Origin: Glaciecola sp047637355
GTDB taxonomy: Bacteria; Pseudomonadota; Gammaproteobacteria; Enterobacterales; Alteromonadaceae
Direction: 5' to 3'
DNA: 28,881 nucleotides
NCBI GenBank assembly: GCA_047637355.1
Contig: JBLIKA010000034.1
Location: 1 to 28,881 of the forward strand
The position numbers and the translations under genes were made by a program. The notes beneath the pieces were generated by a model, which saw only the letters and a program-made list of their open reading frames with translations, did not search any database and was not told the DNA's origin. This document shows, piece by piece, positions 16,015 through 24,959 of the stretch (the stretch's first letter is position 1; each line of letters starts with the position of its first letter).

Positions 16015-19000
16015 ATGAAGTGGTCATTATTACTCATTCGTGCAATCGTTGTTGCTGTTTTATGTTTATCAGCAACATCTAATGCAGTAGCGCAAGGAAC
16101 GCAAATTCAGGGGCCTAGTGACGCCGCTGATGTTTATTCAGGTGTTGTTTATGGTCCAATAGATCGATCGGACACGTTGTGGGCTATTTCTAGTCAATAT
16201 CGAAAAAATCAACAGTTCACCGTCTATCAAGTGATGCTTGCCATTTATGAACTCAATCCTCGAGGATTTGTAAATCGTAACTTTAATACGATGGTCAATG
16301 GCACAACGCTACAACTTCCTACCGACCGCTATATAGCTAGAATTGACCCTCAACGAGCCAGAATTAAAGCCGAGCAAGATGACCGTGCATTTACGCAGTC
16401 TACCGGACGCCAAGGACAAAGCGCTAACGAAACGTCTGAGGGCCAGGTGCAAACGGCGAATCTAAAGCCAGATATCCCCTTAGTTAATAAAGAAGAATTA
16501 GACGCAACGCAAAAGCAATTCCAACAGCAAATAAATTCACTTAAACGCCAACAAACAAACATTGTAAATGATTTGAAAAAGCAGCTTGGCGAGTCAATAC
16601 AAGCAACTCAAAGTATTGTCGATGAGAACAAGCTCGTCCTTGAAGAGTTAGCTAGAAAAGATGCAGAATTTATTGCACTTAAAACGGAATTATCCGAAGA
16701 TTTTCAATCAAAACTAGATGATCAGGCAGCGCAAATTCAGGAATTACGTGAATTTTTTGCGGCGGCCAAAATGAAACAACAAGCAGAAGAAAATGATTCG
16801 TTTGGTAACCTGATCAGAAAGCCTATTTTTATTATTATCGCGACTACAGTAGCCTTCTTTCTCATTTTCGTATTAATCGCAATGTTACTTCTACGTAAAC
16901 CGACAAATGCCAAAGCAAAAGTAGAAGATGGTGCACAAGACTTAGATAATAAGGCATCAAATGATTCTGATGATTTGTTAGCAATATTAGAAAACGACGA
17001 GATTTCTGAAGATGACTTATTAGACGATATTTTGTCGGATGATTTGGAGGATTCGATCGATGAAGTTGTAATGAATACGGATGATTTTGCTGAAATTGAT
17101 GATGAAATGTTGGTTCCTAATCAGCGAGCAAAAACATCTGATGACGACCTTAGCGATGCGTTAGCAGATCTTGATAATCTTGACCTTAGTCTTGAAGACG
17201 ATATGCTTAATGCCGAATTTAGTGGCATCGATTTAGGCGATGAAAAGGTTGACCTTGATGGCGACGATAATATTAGTGACCAACTAGATGGTTTTGATGG
17301 TTTGGACGCTGAGCCTGAAGAAGTCGATATTGATACTATTCTTGATGAACAGAGTGTTGATATTAGTCAAGTTGAGGCTGATGCGATCAAGGAGTTAAGT
17401 GAAGGAGATGAATTTTCTGAAGACGGCAGTTCATTTGTAGAGAACTTAACCCAATCTGATTTATTACCAGCACAAGATGATGAAGAGCAGTCTGAAATTG
17501 ATATTGATGACTTATTGGAACAAAATGCACTAGATGGAGATATGCCTGATGGTCTCTCGCTCGTCGTGTCGGGTGAAATAGATGAAAAAATTATTGGGCA
17601 GATTGAAAATCAGATTTCAGAGAAAAATATTGAACTCAACACTTTAACCGAAAGTTTTGATGAAGAACTTACGAAAAATGATTCTCAGGATGAAGACTTA
17701 GACCTCGATATAGATGACGACGATTTTGATTCGAGTAGCACAGGCGCCGCAACCCCCGACCAGCAGAAATCCATTCGTCCACTGGATGAGATTACAAAAG
17801 GGATTGAGGACGATATAGCGGATGCGATTGCGAATGTGGAAGATGATAATACGTTTGATGCTTTGGATGCGGATGGACTCGATAATCCGCTAACGGACGA
17901 ACTCCTTACGGAGTTGGGGGCGGAACTACCTGGTGATGTGGATTCGGACATTGAAGACTTACTAACTGAGCCTATTACAGATGAAATTGATGATTTTGAT
18001 ATCGATTCCGTTTTAGATAGCAGCTTAAATGAGTTGCAAACAGGAACTATAGACTTTGAGCAGCATGAGGAATTAACTGATGATCTAGAAGATGTCTTAT
18101 TAGATCAAGATGTGTTGCTTGAAGCTCAATCGCCTGTCGTTGAATTGGCAGAAGATGATAACGATGAGCCAGAAGATATCGACATTGATTCGGTACTAGA
18201 TGATAGTTTACATGATTTAATTAATAATCAGTTGGAGGATGATGACTTCGATTTAGCTGATGATCTTAATACTGATCCTTCACCGATAATATCTGAGTCT
18301 GAGCTAACATCTGATTCAGCATTGGAGTCCAAATTTGATCCAGAACTAGATTCAGACTTCACACTAGATGAGCCTGTAGAATCTGACACTGTCCCTGATG
18401 GCAATTCTGAAACGACTATCGAAAGATTATATGAATCCAAAAATGCTCCTGATAATACACTTGAAGGGTTAGGTACAGAAGTAGAGGATAAGCATCAAGA
18501 ATCTTATGATATCTCTGATGAGATGCTCAGGGAATTAGACTCAACCGAAGCCTTAGACGAAATTGAATTAGATAATATTGATTTAGGTATAGAAGATGCA
18601 GCCTTGATTGAATCAGACGCATTGGAGGCTGCAAAGGAAAATAGCTTAGCACTAGATGACATTCCTAGTTTTGCAAATGAAGAACGTCGCGGTGACCGAG
18701 GGAGCCTTTCTGAAGGAAATGCTAATGAATACCCAAGTGATGCTGAGAATGAGATTGATTCTAAACACAGCGTTGTATCTGCTGAGTCAGATAAAGATTT
18801 ATTGGATTTACCAGGTCTGGACGATTGGCTCGATGAAGATGATACAGACACAACAGATAACGAACTTGCTCAAGCACTAGATAAATTCAATAAGACAGAT
18901 TCAGAAGATGATGTTTTGCGCGAAATTGAAGAAGCCGATTTTGATTCATTGCTTGCCGAAATGGGGTCTCTTTCTGATACACAAACTGCTGCTGAAATAG

Positions 19001-19425
19001 ATAAATTATCTGATGGCGACAGCGATGATGGTGCGATCGAAGGCAAGTTGAGTGAACGATATACCGAAACACTAGATAATTCAGATTTGGATTTGACGGC
19101 CTTATTTGATGAGTCGGTAACTGATAATTCAAAAGATTTTATTGACGTAGATAGCTTGTTGCAAGAGAGTGAAAACGTTACACCCGCAACTGACGACGAG
19201 CTAGCACTTGATTTAGACATGTCATTAGACAAGTTTTTAAACGACGAAGCCGACATCGATGTTGATATAGATGCCGATCAAGCTAGCAATTTAGATTTAG
19301 CTAGAGTTTACATTGATATGGAAGACAATGAAGCGGCTATTGAAGCCCTAGACGAAGTCGTAAAAAAAGGTAATGAAGAACAAAAGGAAGAGGCTCAGGC
19401 ATTATTAGAGCAGCTTAAGGACTGA
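16015..19425 (+). CDS. fimV: FimV/HubP-type polar landmark protein
   Basis: FimV (HubP in Vibrio and Shewanella) organises the cell pole and affects type IV pili, flagella and chemoreceptor placement. From the ATG at 16015 it has 1136 residues. It has a signal peptide (cleavage near AVA-QG, about 26) and the LysM-like FimV N-terminal domain at about 46-102 (YGPIDRSDTLWAIS, YELNPRGF, NGTTLQLP). A Gln-rich coiled coil follows at about 160-255, then one membrane segment (about 271-294). The cytoplasmic region (about 300-1080) is extremely acidic and disordered, with recurring DIDSVLD-type motifs. The conserved FimV C-terminal TPR-like domain (LDLARVYIDMEDNEAAIEAL) ends the protein. The open frame reaches further upstream to 15943, but the signal peptide fixes the start. 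A GGAGAG site lies rather far upstream. Confidence 0.93.
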   Translation: MKWSLLLIRAIVVAVLCLSATSNAVAQGTQIQGPSDAADVYSGVVYGPIDRSDTLWAISSQYRKNQQFTVYQVMLAIYELNPRGFVNRNFNTMVNGTTLQLPTDRYIARIDPQRARIKAEQDDRAFTQSTGRQGQSANETSEGQVQTANLKPDIPLVNKEELDATQKQFQQQINSLKRQQTNIVNDLKKQLGESIQATQSIVDENKLVLEELARKDAEFIALKTELSEDFQSKLDDQAAQIQELREFFAAAKMKQQAEENDSFGNLIRKPIFIIIATTVAFFLIFVLIAMLLLRKPTNAKAKVEDGAQDLDNKASNDSDDLLAILENDEISEDDLLDDILSDDLEDSIDEVVMNTDDFAEIDDEMLVPNQRAKTSDDDLSDALADLDNLDLSLEDDMLNAEFSGIDLGDEKVDLDGDDNISDQLDGFDGLDAEPEEVDIDTILDEQSVDISQVEADAIKELSEGDEFSEDGSSFVENLTQSDLLPAQDDEEQSEIDIDDLLEQNALDGDMPDGLSLVVSGEIDEKIIGQIENQISEKNIELNTLTESFDEELTKNDSQDEDLDLDIDDDDFDSSSTGAATPDQQKSIRPLDEITKGIEDDIADAIANVEDDNTFDALDADGLDNPLTDELLTELGAELPGDVDSDIEDLLTEPITDEIDDFDIDSVLDSSLNELQTGTIDFEQHEELTDDLEDVLLDQDVLLEAQSPVVELAEDDNDEPEDIDIDSVLDDSLHDLINNQLEDDDFDLADDLNTDPSPIISESELTSDSALESKFDPELDSDFTLDEPVESDTVPDGNSETTIERLYESKNAPDNTLEGLGTEVEDKHQESYDISDEMLRELDSTEALDEIELDNIDLGIEDAALIESDALEAAKENSLALDDIPSFANEERRGDRGSLSEGNANEYPSDAENEIDSKHSVVSAESDKDLLDLPGLDDWLDEDDTDTTDNELAQALDKFNKTDSEDDVLREIEEADFDSLLAEMGSLSDTQTAAEIDKLSDGDSDDGAIEGKLSERYTETLDNSDLDLTALFDESVTDNSKDFIDVDSLLQESENVTPATDDELALDLDMSLDKFLNDEADIDVDIDADQASNLDLARVYIDMEDNEAAIEALDEVVKKGNEEQKEEAQALLEQLKD

Positions 19426-19429
19426 CTAA

Positions 19430-20545
19430 ATGACTACTGACATAGTAAACAAAGGTATTAATCAAAGTCCTGATCTAGAGTTGGATATATTTATAGCAAA
19501 ATCGACGTTAGTATTTAAAAAATGGACTTTTTTAATATGCTTGATTATTTATTGTGGATTTACTTTACTGGATCTTGTTCGCTTTCCACCAGAAGTTTAT
19601 ACAACAGCAATTCCAGTTAGAGTTGTACTTGTTATTATTCCTCTTAGTATTGCAGTTTTTGTCCATTGGGCTAAGCCTATTTCAAGCACTCGTGCTTATC
19701 TTGGTCTTAATTTAGTTATTTATCTAAATGCCGGTCTAGTGCATATTTTTGTGTTAGCGTTAGCAAGAGCAAAAATAGACATGCAATTTTCTGAATTAGG
19801 ATTTGTCTTGTTGATTTTGTTTGGGTGTTTGATGACAGCACTGCCGCTTGTGCCTACCGCGTTAGTTAGTTTTCTCTTATTAATCGTCATGTTTTTAGTT
19901 AACTCTTTGGGTGATGGGGTTGCATTAGAGGTTGGTTTTCAGGTTGCAGTTTATGCCAGCATCGTACTCATTTGTTTGATCATGAACGCCAGTTTAAAGC
20001 GCTTACTGACGAACAATTATAATGTCATCCAACAATTTTATGGTGACTCAATCACTGACGGACTTACCGGATTAAAAAACAATCGGTTTTTCGTAAAGCA
20101 AACTCTACATTTAATACAGCAAGCAAAAACAGAAAATAAAGAGGTATCCCTCGCCATAATAGATGTTGATAATTTTAAAGAAATTAATGATAAATATGGC
20201 CATGCGTATGGTGACGACTGCCTGTCAAACTTGGGAACTATATTAACTTCAGTATGTAATCGTAAATTGGACTTTCCATGCCGATTAGCCGGAGATGAGT
20301 TTACAATTGTCATGTATGATGCATCGCAAGGGGAGATTGATAAGGTTTGCCAGGACATCCTCACCGACATTCAACTTCACGATGTTGAAGTGTCTATAGG
20401 AACCGCAACGACAATGATTGATGTCAATATGCCGGCAATAATTATAAAAGATCAGTTATTTGAACAAGCGGATAGGGCGCTTTATAAGGCAAAAGCAAAC
20501 GGCCGAAATATGTTTTATTCAGCCGCTGATTTAGTCAAAAACTAG
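19430..20545 (+). CDS. Membrane-bound GGDEF-domain diguanylate cyclase
   Basis: This 371-aa protein probably makes c-di-GMP from two GTP. Six membrane segments (about 33-50, 61-80, 89-111, 123-141, 143-160 and 166-187) form an N-terminal sensor region that I cannot assign to a named family. The GGDEF domain spans about 200-365: DSITDGLTGLKNNRFF, IDVDNFKEINDKYGHAYGDD, and the signature variant AGDEF (287-291). An inhibitory-site motif RKLD (278-281) lies exactly five residues upstream, so product inhibition is likely. AGDEF variants are known to be active in some cyclases. The ATG lies 4 nt after the fimV stop, with AAGGA inside the end of fimV, so the two genes are co-expressed. Its stop is 3 bp from that of the convergent bamE. 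Confidence 0.9.
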   Translation: MTTDIVNKGINQSPDLELDIFIAKSTLVFKKWTFLICLIIYCGFTLLDLVRFPPEVYTTAIPVRVVLVIIPLSIAVFVHWAKPISSTRAYLGLNLVIYLNAGLVHIFVLALARAKIDMQFSELGFVLLILFGCLMTALPLVPTALVSFLLLIVMFLVNSLGDGVALEVGFQVAVYASIVLICLIMNASLKRLLTNNYNVIQQFYGDSITDGLTGLKNNRFFVKQTLHLIQQAKTENKEVSLAIIDVDNFKEINDKYGHAYGDDCLSNLGTILTSVCNRKLDFPCRLAGDEFTIVMYDASQGEIDKVCQDILTDIQLHDVEVSIGTATTMIDVNMPAIIIKDQLFEQADRALYKAKANGRNMFYSAADLVKN

Positions 20546-20548
20546 TTT

Positions 20549-20905
20549 TTATGCGTCTAAAGGCGTATCGAACTCTTCAGCAAGTTCAAAATCACCTTCA
20601 ACCTTCACCACTTTCCCATCTTCGAAACTAATAATAAGGTCTTTTTTGAAATCATCTCCACGGGTCGCCATTCCACGCTTCATTTCATATACATAATACC
20701 AAGTGTTTGTATCAAAAGAGTCTTCAACAACAGGACGTCCTAACACGTATATTACTTGCTCTTTTGTCATACTGATCCTGAGTTTTTTTACGTCTCTATC
20801 ATCTAGATAATTACCTTGAGGTATATCAATTCGATAAATCCAATTCTTACAAGCAGAGGTCGTCAGAATTAGTGTAATGATAATCAGTAGTTGTGTTAAC
20901 TTCAT
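20549..20905 (-). CDS. bamE: Outer membrane assembly lipoprotein BamE
   Basis: BamE (SmpA/OmlA) is a small lipoprotein of the BAM complex, which inserts beta-barrel proteins into the outer membrane. The 118 aa begin with a signal peptide and lipobox TSAC (Cys19). Then follow YRIDIPQGNYLD, the helical segment MTKEQVIYVLGRPVVEDSF and NTWYYVYEMKRG, all typical of the family. Its place near recN and nadK is conserved in gammaproteobacteria. There are 110 bp between it and the upstream recN stop, enough for its own promoter. That gap holds a small inverted repeat, GTGCC-10 nt-GGCAC (20947-20966). Confidence 0.95.
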   Translation of the reverse strand: MKLTQLLIIITLILTTSACKNWIYRIDIPQGNYLDDRDVKKLRISMTKEQVIYVLGRPVVEDSFDTNTWYYVYEMKRGMATRGDDFKKDLIISFEDGKVVKVEGDFELAEEFDTPLDA

Positions 20906-21015
20906 TTAATAGTCCGAAATAGTAATACTTTTATATTGTAAGGCAAGTGCCAATATTCATAGGCACAGATGCTACCCACTAATATCAGACCATTCAACTT
21001 TTAATTAGTTCTTAT

Positions 21016-22689
21016 TTACAATTTTAAAAGGTCTTTGGCATTTGCGATAGCAGTATCGGTCAATTTATCGCCAGCGAGCAGTCGTGCAATCTCGTTTACG
21101 CGATCATTGTCAGTTAACTTCAGCATTTTTGTCTCCGTGGTGTCACCGTCGGTCAGCTTAGTGACAAACAATTGATTATGACCATGCGCAGCAACTTGCG
21201 GTAAATGGGTTACACATACAACTTGAGATGCTTCTCCAAGTTTACGCAATAACCGACCAACAATAGACGCTGTTGGCCCGCTAATCCCCGTATCAACTTC
21301 ATCAAATATCATCGTCGGAACTTGATTGCCGCTGGATGTAATAACTTGGATTGCCAAACCAATTCTTGAGAGTTCACCCCCAGATACCACTTTATCTAAT
21401 GCATCGGCAGGTTGACCAGGGTTAGTCGTTACCTTAATTAATACATTGTCTTTTCCCTGGGGACTAGGTGCAGAAGACTCATCATAATCAACATCTATAA
21501 AAATTTTGGCATGCTGCATATTCATATCTTTTACATGAGACTCAATTTTATTCGCTAGACTCTCCGCTTTCTCTGTTCGTGATTCATGTAACTTGCGGGC
21601 AGCCGTCTCGTAATTCTCGCGTTGTTTTTCACATTCTTTAGTTAGCGTAGACAAGTTATTTTCGTCTTTCAGCAGCTCTGCGTACTCGGCAGCTAGTTGC
21701 ATGTGCATCGTATATAGCTCTTCTGGTTTAACATGATGCTTTCTCGATAGGTCCATTGCTTCAGAATATCGTTGTTCAACCTGTTGTAATTTCATAGGAT
21801 CGATTTCCAACTGATCACAATATTGACGAATTTCTTGCGAAGCCTCTTCAATTTGAATAGCTGCTTCAGTTAGCATGTCTACAATTGGACTAAGTGTTGG
21901 ATCATGCTCTTGCAGTTCAGATAAATTATCAACACTGCTTTGTATTGCTGAAAGTGCGTTGAAGTCCTCGGCCTCATATAATTGGTAGAAACTTATTTGA
22001 GCTTGCTCCAACAATGTTTGGCTATTGCTCAGGCGCTTATGCTCCAGTTCCAATTGCGAAAATTCGTCTTCGCCAATGCTATACTCGTCCAATTCTTGAA
22101 CTTGATATTCGAGTAAGTTTTTACGATCGTTTCGTTGTTTTTGAACGGAAGTTAATTGTTTTAGTAACTGTTGCTTTTGTTTTAACAAATCGTAAGCGAC
22201 GGTAACGTCGTTCAAGAGTGGCTTGTGCCCTGCAAAACTATCCAGTAGTTTGCGCTGGTTATCTGGTTTTAATAGCTGGTAGTGAGCGTTTTGCCCATGA
22301 ATACTGACTAAAAACTGGCCAAGTGATTTAAGTTGATTTAAAGAAACGGCAACACCGTTTATAAACGCTTTTGAACGGCCTTCATTACTCACTAGTCGCC
22401 TGATAAAACATTCGTTAGGATTGTCTTCTTGAAGCAATTCATGTTCTTCCAACCATGCTTTTGCTAGCGGGACTTTGTTAATATCGAAATGCACGACAAC
22501 TTCTGCTTTTTCCGCTCCTTTTCTAACGGATGCGGCGTCGGCGCGGTCGCCGAGACACAAACTTAATGCATCTATTGCAATAGACTTACCCGCTCCCGTT
22601 TCGCCTGTAATGACGGTTAGACCATGAGCGACATCGATCCCGATTTGTTTTACAACAGCAAAATTTTTAACTGAAATATGAGCAAGCAT
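21016..22689 (-). CDS. recN: DNA repair protein RecN
   Basis: RecN is an SMC-like ATPase that acts in recombinational repair of double-strand breaks. From the ATG at 22689 it has 557 aa; this start matches the E. coli N terminus (MLAQLTISNFAIV versus MLAHISVKNFAVV). A frame extension to 22716 would add nine residues and run into the SOS box. Walker A is GETGAGKS (29-36). A long coiled coil occupies the middle (about 150-370). The ABC signature SGGELSRIGLAIQ and Walker B MIFDEVDTGISG follow near the C terminus, with the H-loop in CVTHLPQVAAHG. LexA control is indicated by the operator upstream. Confidence 0.96.
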   Translation of the reverse strand: MLAHISVKNFAVVKQIGIDVAHGLTVITGETGAGKSIAIDALSLCLGDRADAASVRKGAEKAEVVVHFDINKVPLAKAWLEEHELLQEDNPNECFIRRLVSNEGRSKAFINGVAVSLNQLKSLGQFLVSIHGQNAHYQLLKPDNQRKLLDSFAGHKPLLNDVTVAYDLLKQKQQLLKQLTSVQKQRNDRKNLLEYQVQELDEYSIGEDEFSQLELEHKRLSNSQTLLEQAQISFYQLYEAEDFNALSAIQSSVDNLSELQEHDPTLSPIVDMLTEAAIQIEEASQEIRQYCDQLEIDPMKLQQVEQRYSEAMDLSRKHHVKPEELYTMHMQLAAEYAELLKDENNLSTLTKECEKQRENYETAARKLHESRTEKAESLANKIESHVKDMNMQHAKIFIDVDYDESSAPSPQGKDNVLIKVTTNPGQPADALDKVVSGGELSRIGLAIQVITSSGNQVPTMIFDEVDTGISGPTASIVGRLLRKLGEASQVVCVTHLPQVAAHGHNQLFVTKLTDGDTTETKMLKLTDNDRVNEIARLLAGDKLTDTAIANAKDLLKL

Positions 22690-22715
22690 TTTAAGTCTAC
22701 CAAAAAGTTTTAACA

Positions 22716-22731
22716 CTGGTAATATATACAG
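22716..22731 (-). promoter_or_regulatory. LexA (SOS) box of recN
   Basis: Read on the minus strand, CTGTATATATTACCAG matches the LexA consensus CTGT-N8-ACAG at seven of eight fixed positions and has the typical TA-rich centre. The flanks extend the symmetry (ACACTG...CAGTGT at 22714-22733). It overlaps the -10 of the recN promoter. Confidence 0.8.
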
Positions 22732-22749
22732 TGTTTCAAACAGTGTAAA
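22721..22749 (-). promoter_or_regulatory. Sigma-70 promoter of recN
   Basis: On the minus strand, -35 TTTACA (22744-22749) and -10 TATATT (22721-22726) are separated by 17 bp. The LexA box covers the -10, the standard arrangement for an SOS-repressed gene. Confidence 0.65.
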
Positions 22750-22809
22750 GATCAGTTTTTATGAAAAGTCTAAATTATTGTTCATAAGTAACACGATTCT
22801 CAAGCGAAC

Positions 22810-23997
22810 TTAGGAAGGAAATGACAGCTTGCCCATACTGACATTGGGTTGGTTAGTTTTGTCGCTTAAAAAAGCATGTTCATCGCCGGCGACGCATTCA
22901 TTTGCTAGTATGGCAAACAAGATAGCTTCTTTTGCATCGGTATTAACACCTAACTCGTTAGTCAAAAATATAGGCCTAGTAAGTAACTTAGAAATAGTGT
23001 CGATCAAAAGTGGATTATGAGCACCTCCACCACTAACATAAACTGTTGATAATTGGGGTAACTGATTAATTGTATTGGCAATAGAATGCGCGGTGAAGGC
23101 GTTCAATGTAGCCATTTGATCGGGCACAGTTAAATTTTGCAAACGCATTACTTCAAGTTGGTATAAGAACCAATCAAGATTGAATGTTTCTGGCCCAGTA
23201 GTTTTAGGCCAGGGTAACTGAATAAAAGGATGCTGTAACAGATGCGTAAGTAATGATGCGTTTATACTTCCTTGTTTGGCTATATTAGCGTCTTTATCGA
23301 AATCATCGTCGCTATGCCTTCTGGCGAGTGCGTCCATGATGGTATTACCAGGACCAATATCCGAACAGATGACATTATCAAACGAAGCGTTAGAGGGCAG
23401 GTAGGTAATATTTGCAATGCCGCCTATATTCAATAGTGTGCGATGCTCATGCTCACTGCTCAACAATAAATAGTCTCCGTACATTGCGAGAGGCGCGCCT
23501 TCGCCGCCGTGTGCTATATGTTTTTGACGAAAATCACTGAGCGTGATTATTCCGGTGAGAGCTGCAATATGATCGCCATCACCAAGTTGTAACGTACTAT
23601 TTGGCTGGTTTTTTATTTGATGAAACGATGATGGTCGATGATAGATAGTTTGGCCATGGCTCGCAATCAAGTCGATGCTGTTATTGGGTATATTCCAGTC
23701 AATTAAAGCTTGGTTAACCATATTGCCATGCAAAATACCTATTTGAGCATTCAACAAGCAAAGTGAATCTAGGGACACATTTTGCTTTGCAAATACCTGT
23801 TGGACTGCATTTTTAAGCCCTTTGGTATAGGCAACAGAAGTGAATTTTTCACACTGTAACATTGTCGACCGACCGTGACCTGACATTCTGCACAAAGCAA
23901 TATCAAGGCCATCAAGCGAGGTGCCACTCATCAGGCCTATAACAAGACGTTCACTCGCCGTTGCTATCCTTTGTAGTCTCTCAATATGCTGCAGCAT
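22810..23997 (-). CDS. anmK: Anhydro-N-acetylmuramic acid kinase
   Basis: AnmK hydrolyses and phosphorylates 1,6-anhydro-MurNAc to MurNAc-6-phosphate in cell-wall recycling. The ATP-binding motifs GLMSGTSLDGLD (about 21-32), LNIGGIANITYLP, SDIGPGNTIMDAL and VSGGGAHNPLL are all present. At 395 aa it is somewhat longer than the usual 370, mainly through about 16 extra residues at the N terminus. The start at 23997 is supported by a TAATG overlap with the nadK stop, which implies translational coupling. No other cell-wall recycling gene is in the window. Confidence 0.94.
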   Translation of the reverse strand: MLQHIERLQRIATASERLVIGLMSGTSLDGLDIALCRMSGHGRSTMLQCEKFTSVAYTKGLKNAVQQVFAKQNVSLDSLCLLNAQIGILHGNMVNQALIDWNIPNNSIDLIASHGQTIYHRPSSFHQIKNQPNSTLQLGDGDHIAALTGIITLSDFRQKHIAHGGEGAPLAMYGDYLLLSSEHEHRTLLNIGGIANITYLPSNASFDNVICSDIGPGNTIMDALARRHSDDDFDKDANIAKQGSINASLLTHLLQHPFIQLPWPKTTGPETFNLDWFLYQLEVMRLQNLTVPDQMATLNAFTAHSIANTINQLPQLSTVYVSGGGAHNPLLIDTISKLLTRPIFLTNELGVNTDAKEAILFAILANECVAGDEHAFLSDKTNQPNVSMGKLSFPS

Positions 23998-24872
23998 TAG
24001 TAGAGTTTACTGCCCCAATTGAGTTTAGTGCGCAATACATTAAAATAACTGTAGTCTGGTGGATGCACCAAATGGAGTTTATCGGGGTTTTTGCGAATAC
24101 GTACTTCGTCACCAGGCATTAATGAAATTACACTGTGGCTATCACAACTTACTTGTAGATTATCGGTATTAACATTCGACACTTTTAAGGTTATTTCGCT
24201 ATTTGCATCTACAACGATAGGTCGACTGCTTAAAGTATGTGGAAACATAGGAACAAGTGTAAGGGCATCTAATTGCGGCATTAAAATAGGGCCGCCACCG
24301 GATAAAGAATAAGCTGTTGACCCTGTCGGTGTTGCTATAATTAATCCATCTGAGCGCTGACTAAAAACAAACTGGTCGTCGACATATAGCTCAAACTCCA
24401 TCATGTGAGCTACTTTGCCATGGTGCAGCACTATTTCATTTACTGCTGAATTGGTATCTTGATGCTCATCGTTTCTAAATACGCTAGCTTCTAATAAGAA
24501 GCGAGCTTCTCGATACACATTACCTTCAAATATATGCGCAATTTGGCGGCTAATGTCTTCTGGATTAATGTCTGTAAGAAACCCTAAGTTTCCCCGGTTA
24601 ACACCAACTACATCAGTGTCATACTTAGCTAAAACCCGCGCAGCACCAAGCATATATCCGTCACCACCAACAACAATCGCTAGTTCTGCACGTTTTCCAA
24701 TAGTATCGAGGTCACAGATTTCCAAAGAACGATCGTCGAGTTCTTCCTTGATGCGTGCTTCGACCAAAATAGTGCAGTTTCGTTGTTTTAATTCGGTAAC
24801 AAGTGCATTGAGGCTGACCCGGCTGCCTTCATGGTCTGTTTTACCAACCAAGCCAACGGTTGAATAACTCAT
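23997..24872 (-). CDS. nadK: NAD kinase
   Basis: NadK phosphorylates NAD to NADP. The 291 aa (E. coli 292) contain the GGDG motif (VVGGDGYMLGAARV, 66-79), NRGNLGFLTDI, the NE motif (AVNEIVLHHG) and the conserved substrate loop DGLIIATPTGSTAYSLSGGG. It is the first gene of the apparent nadK-anmK unit. The ribosome binding site is weak (TGAGAA). Its place upstream of recN and bamE is normal for the group, apart from the intervening anmK. The separate COG3199 protein at 5822-6955 is only distantly related. Confidence 0.97.
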   Translation of the reverse strand: MSYSTVGLVGKTDHEGSRVSLNALVTELKQRNCTILVEARIKEELDDRSLEICDLDTIGKRAELAIVVGGDGYMLGAARVLAKYDTDVVGVNRGNLGFLTDINPEDISRQIAHIFEGNVYREARFLLEASVFRNDEHQDTNSAVNEIVLHHGKVAHMMEFELYVDDQFVFSQRSDGLIIATPTGSTAYSLSGGGPILMPQLDALTLVPMFPHTLSSRPIVVDANSEITLKVSNVNTDNLQVSCDSHSVISLMPGDEVRIRKNPDKLHLVHPPDYSYFNVLRTKLNWGSKLY

Positions 24873-24959
24873 TAATTGTTCTCAGATAAATTTCATTCTT
24901 GTATGCTATAACTTTTACCCAATTGACAGCGACTTGCAAGCGTAAATTTATAAACTTGC

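Noticed and set aside
16970..19260. Long open frames opposite the acidic region of fimV
   Set aside because: They are Ser-rich mirror images of the Asp/Glu codon bias on the plus strand, with no ribosome binding sites or domain features.
20537..20550. Palindrome AAAAACTAGTTTTT at the junction of the cyclase and bamE stops
   Set aside because: It is perfect but A/T-rich and has no loop, so it would be a poor hairpin. Probably the chance result of two convergent stops in AT-rich DNA.
22733..22748. Second LexA box upstream of recN
   Set aside because: CTGT-N8-CTGT is a direct, not inverted, arrangement, so it is at most a half-site.
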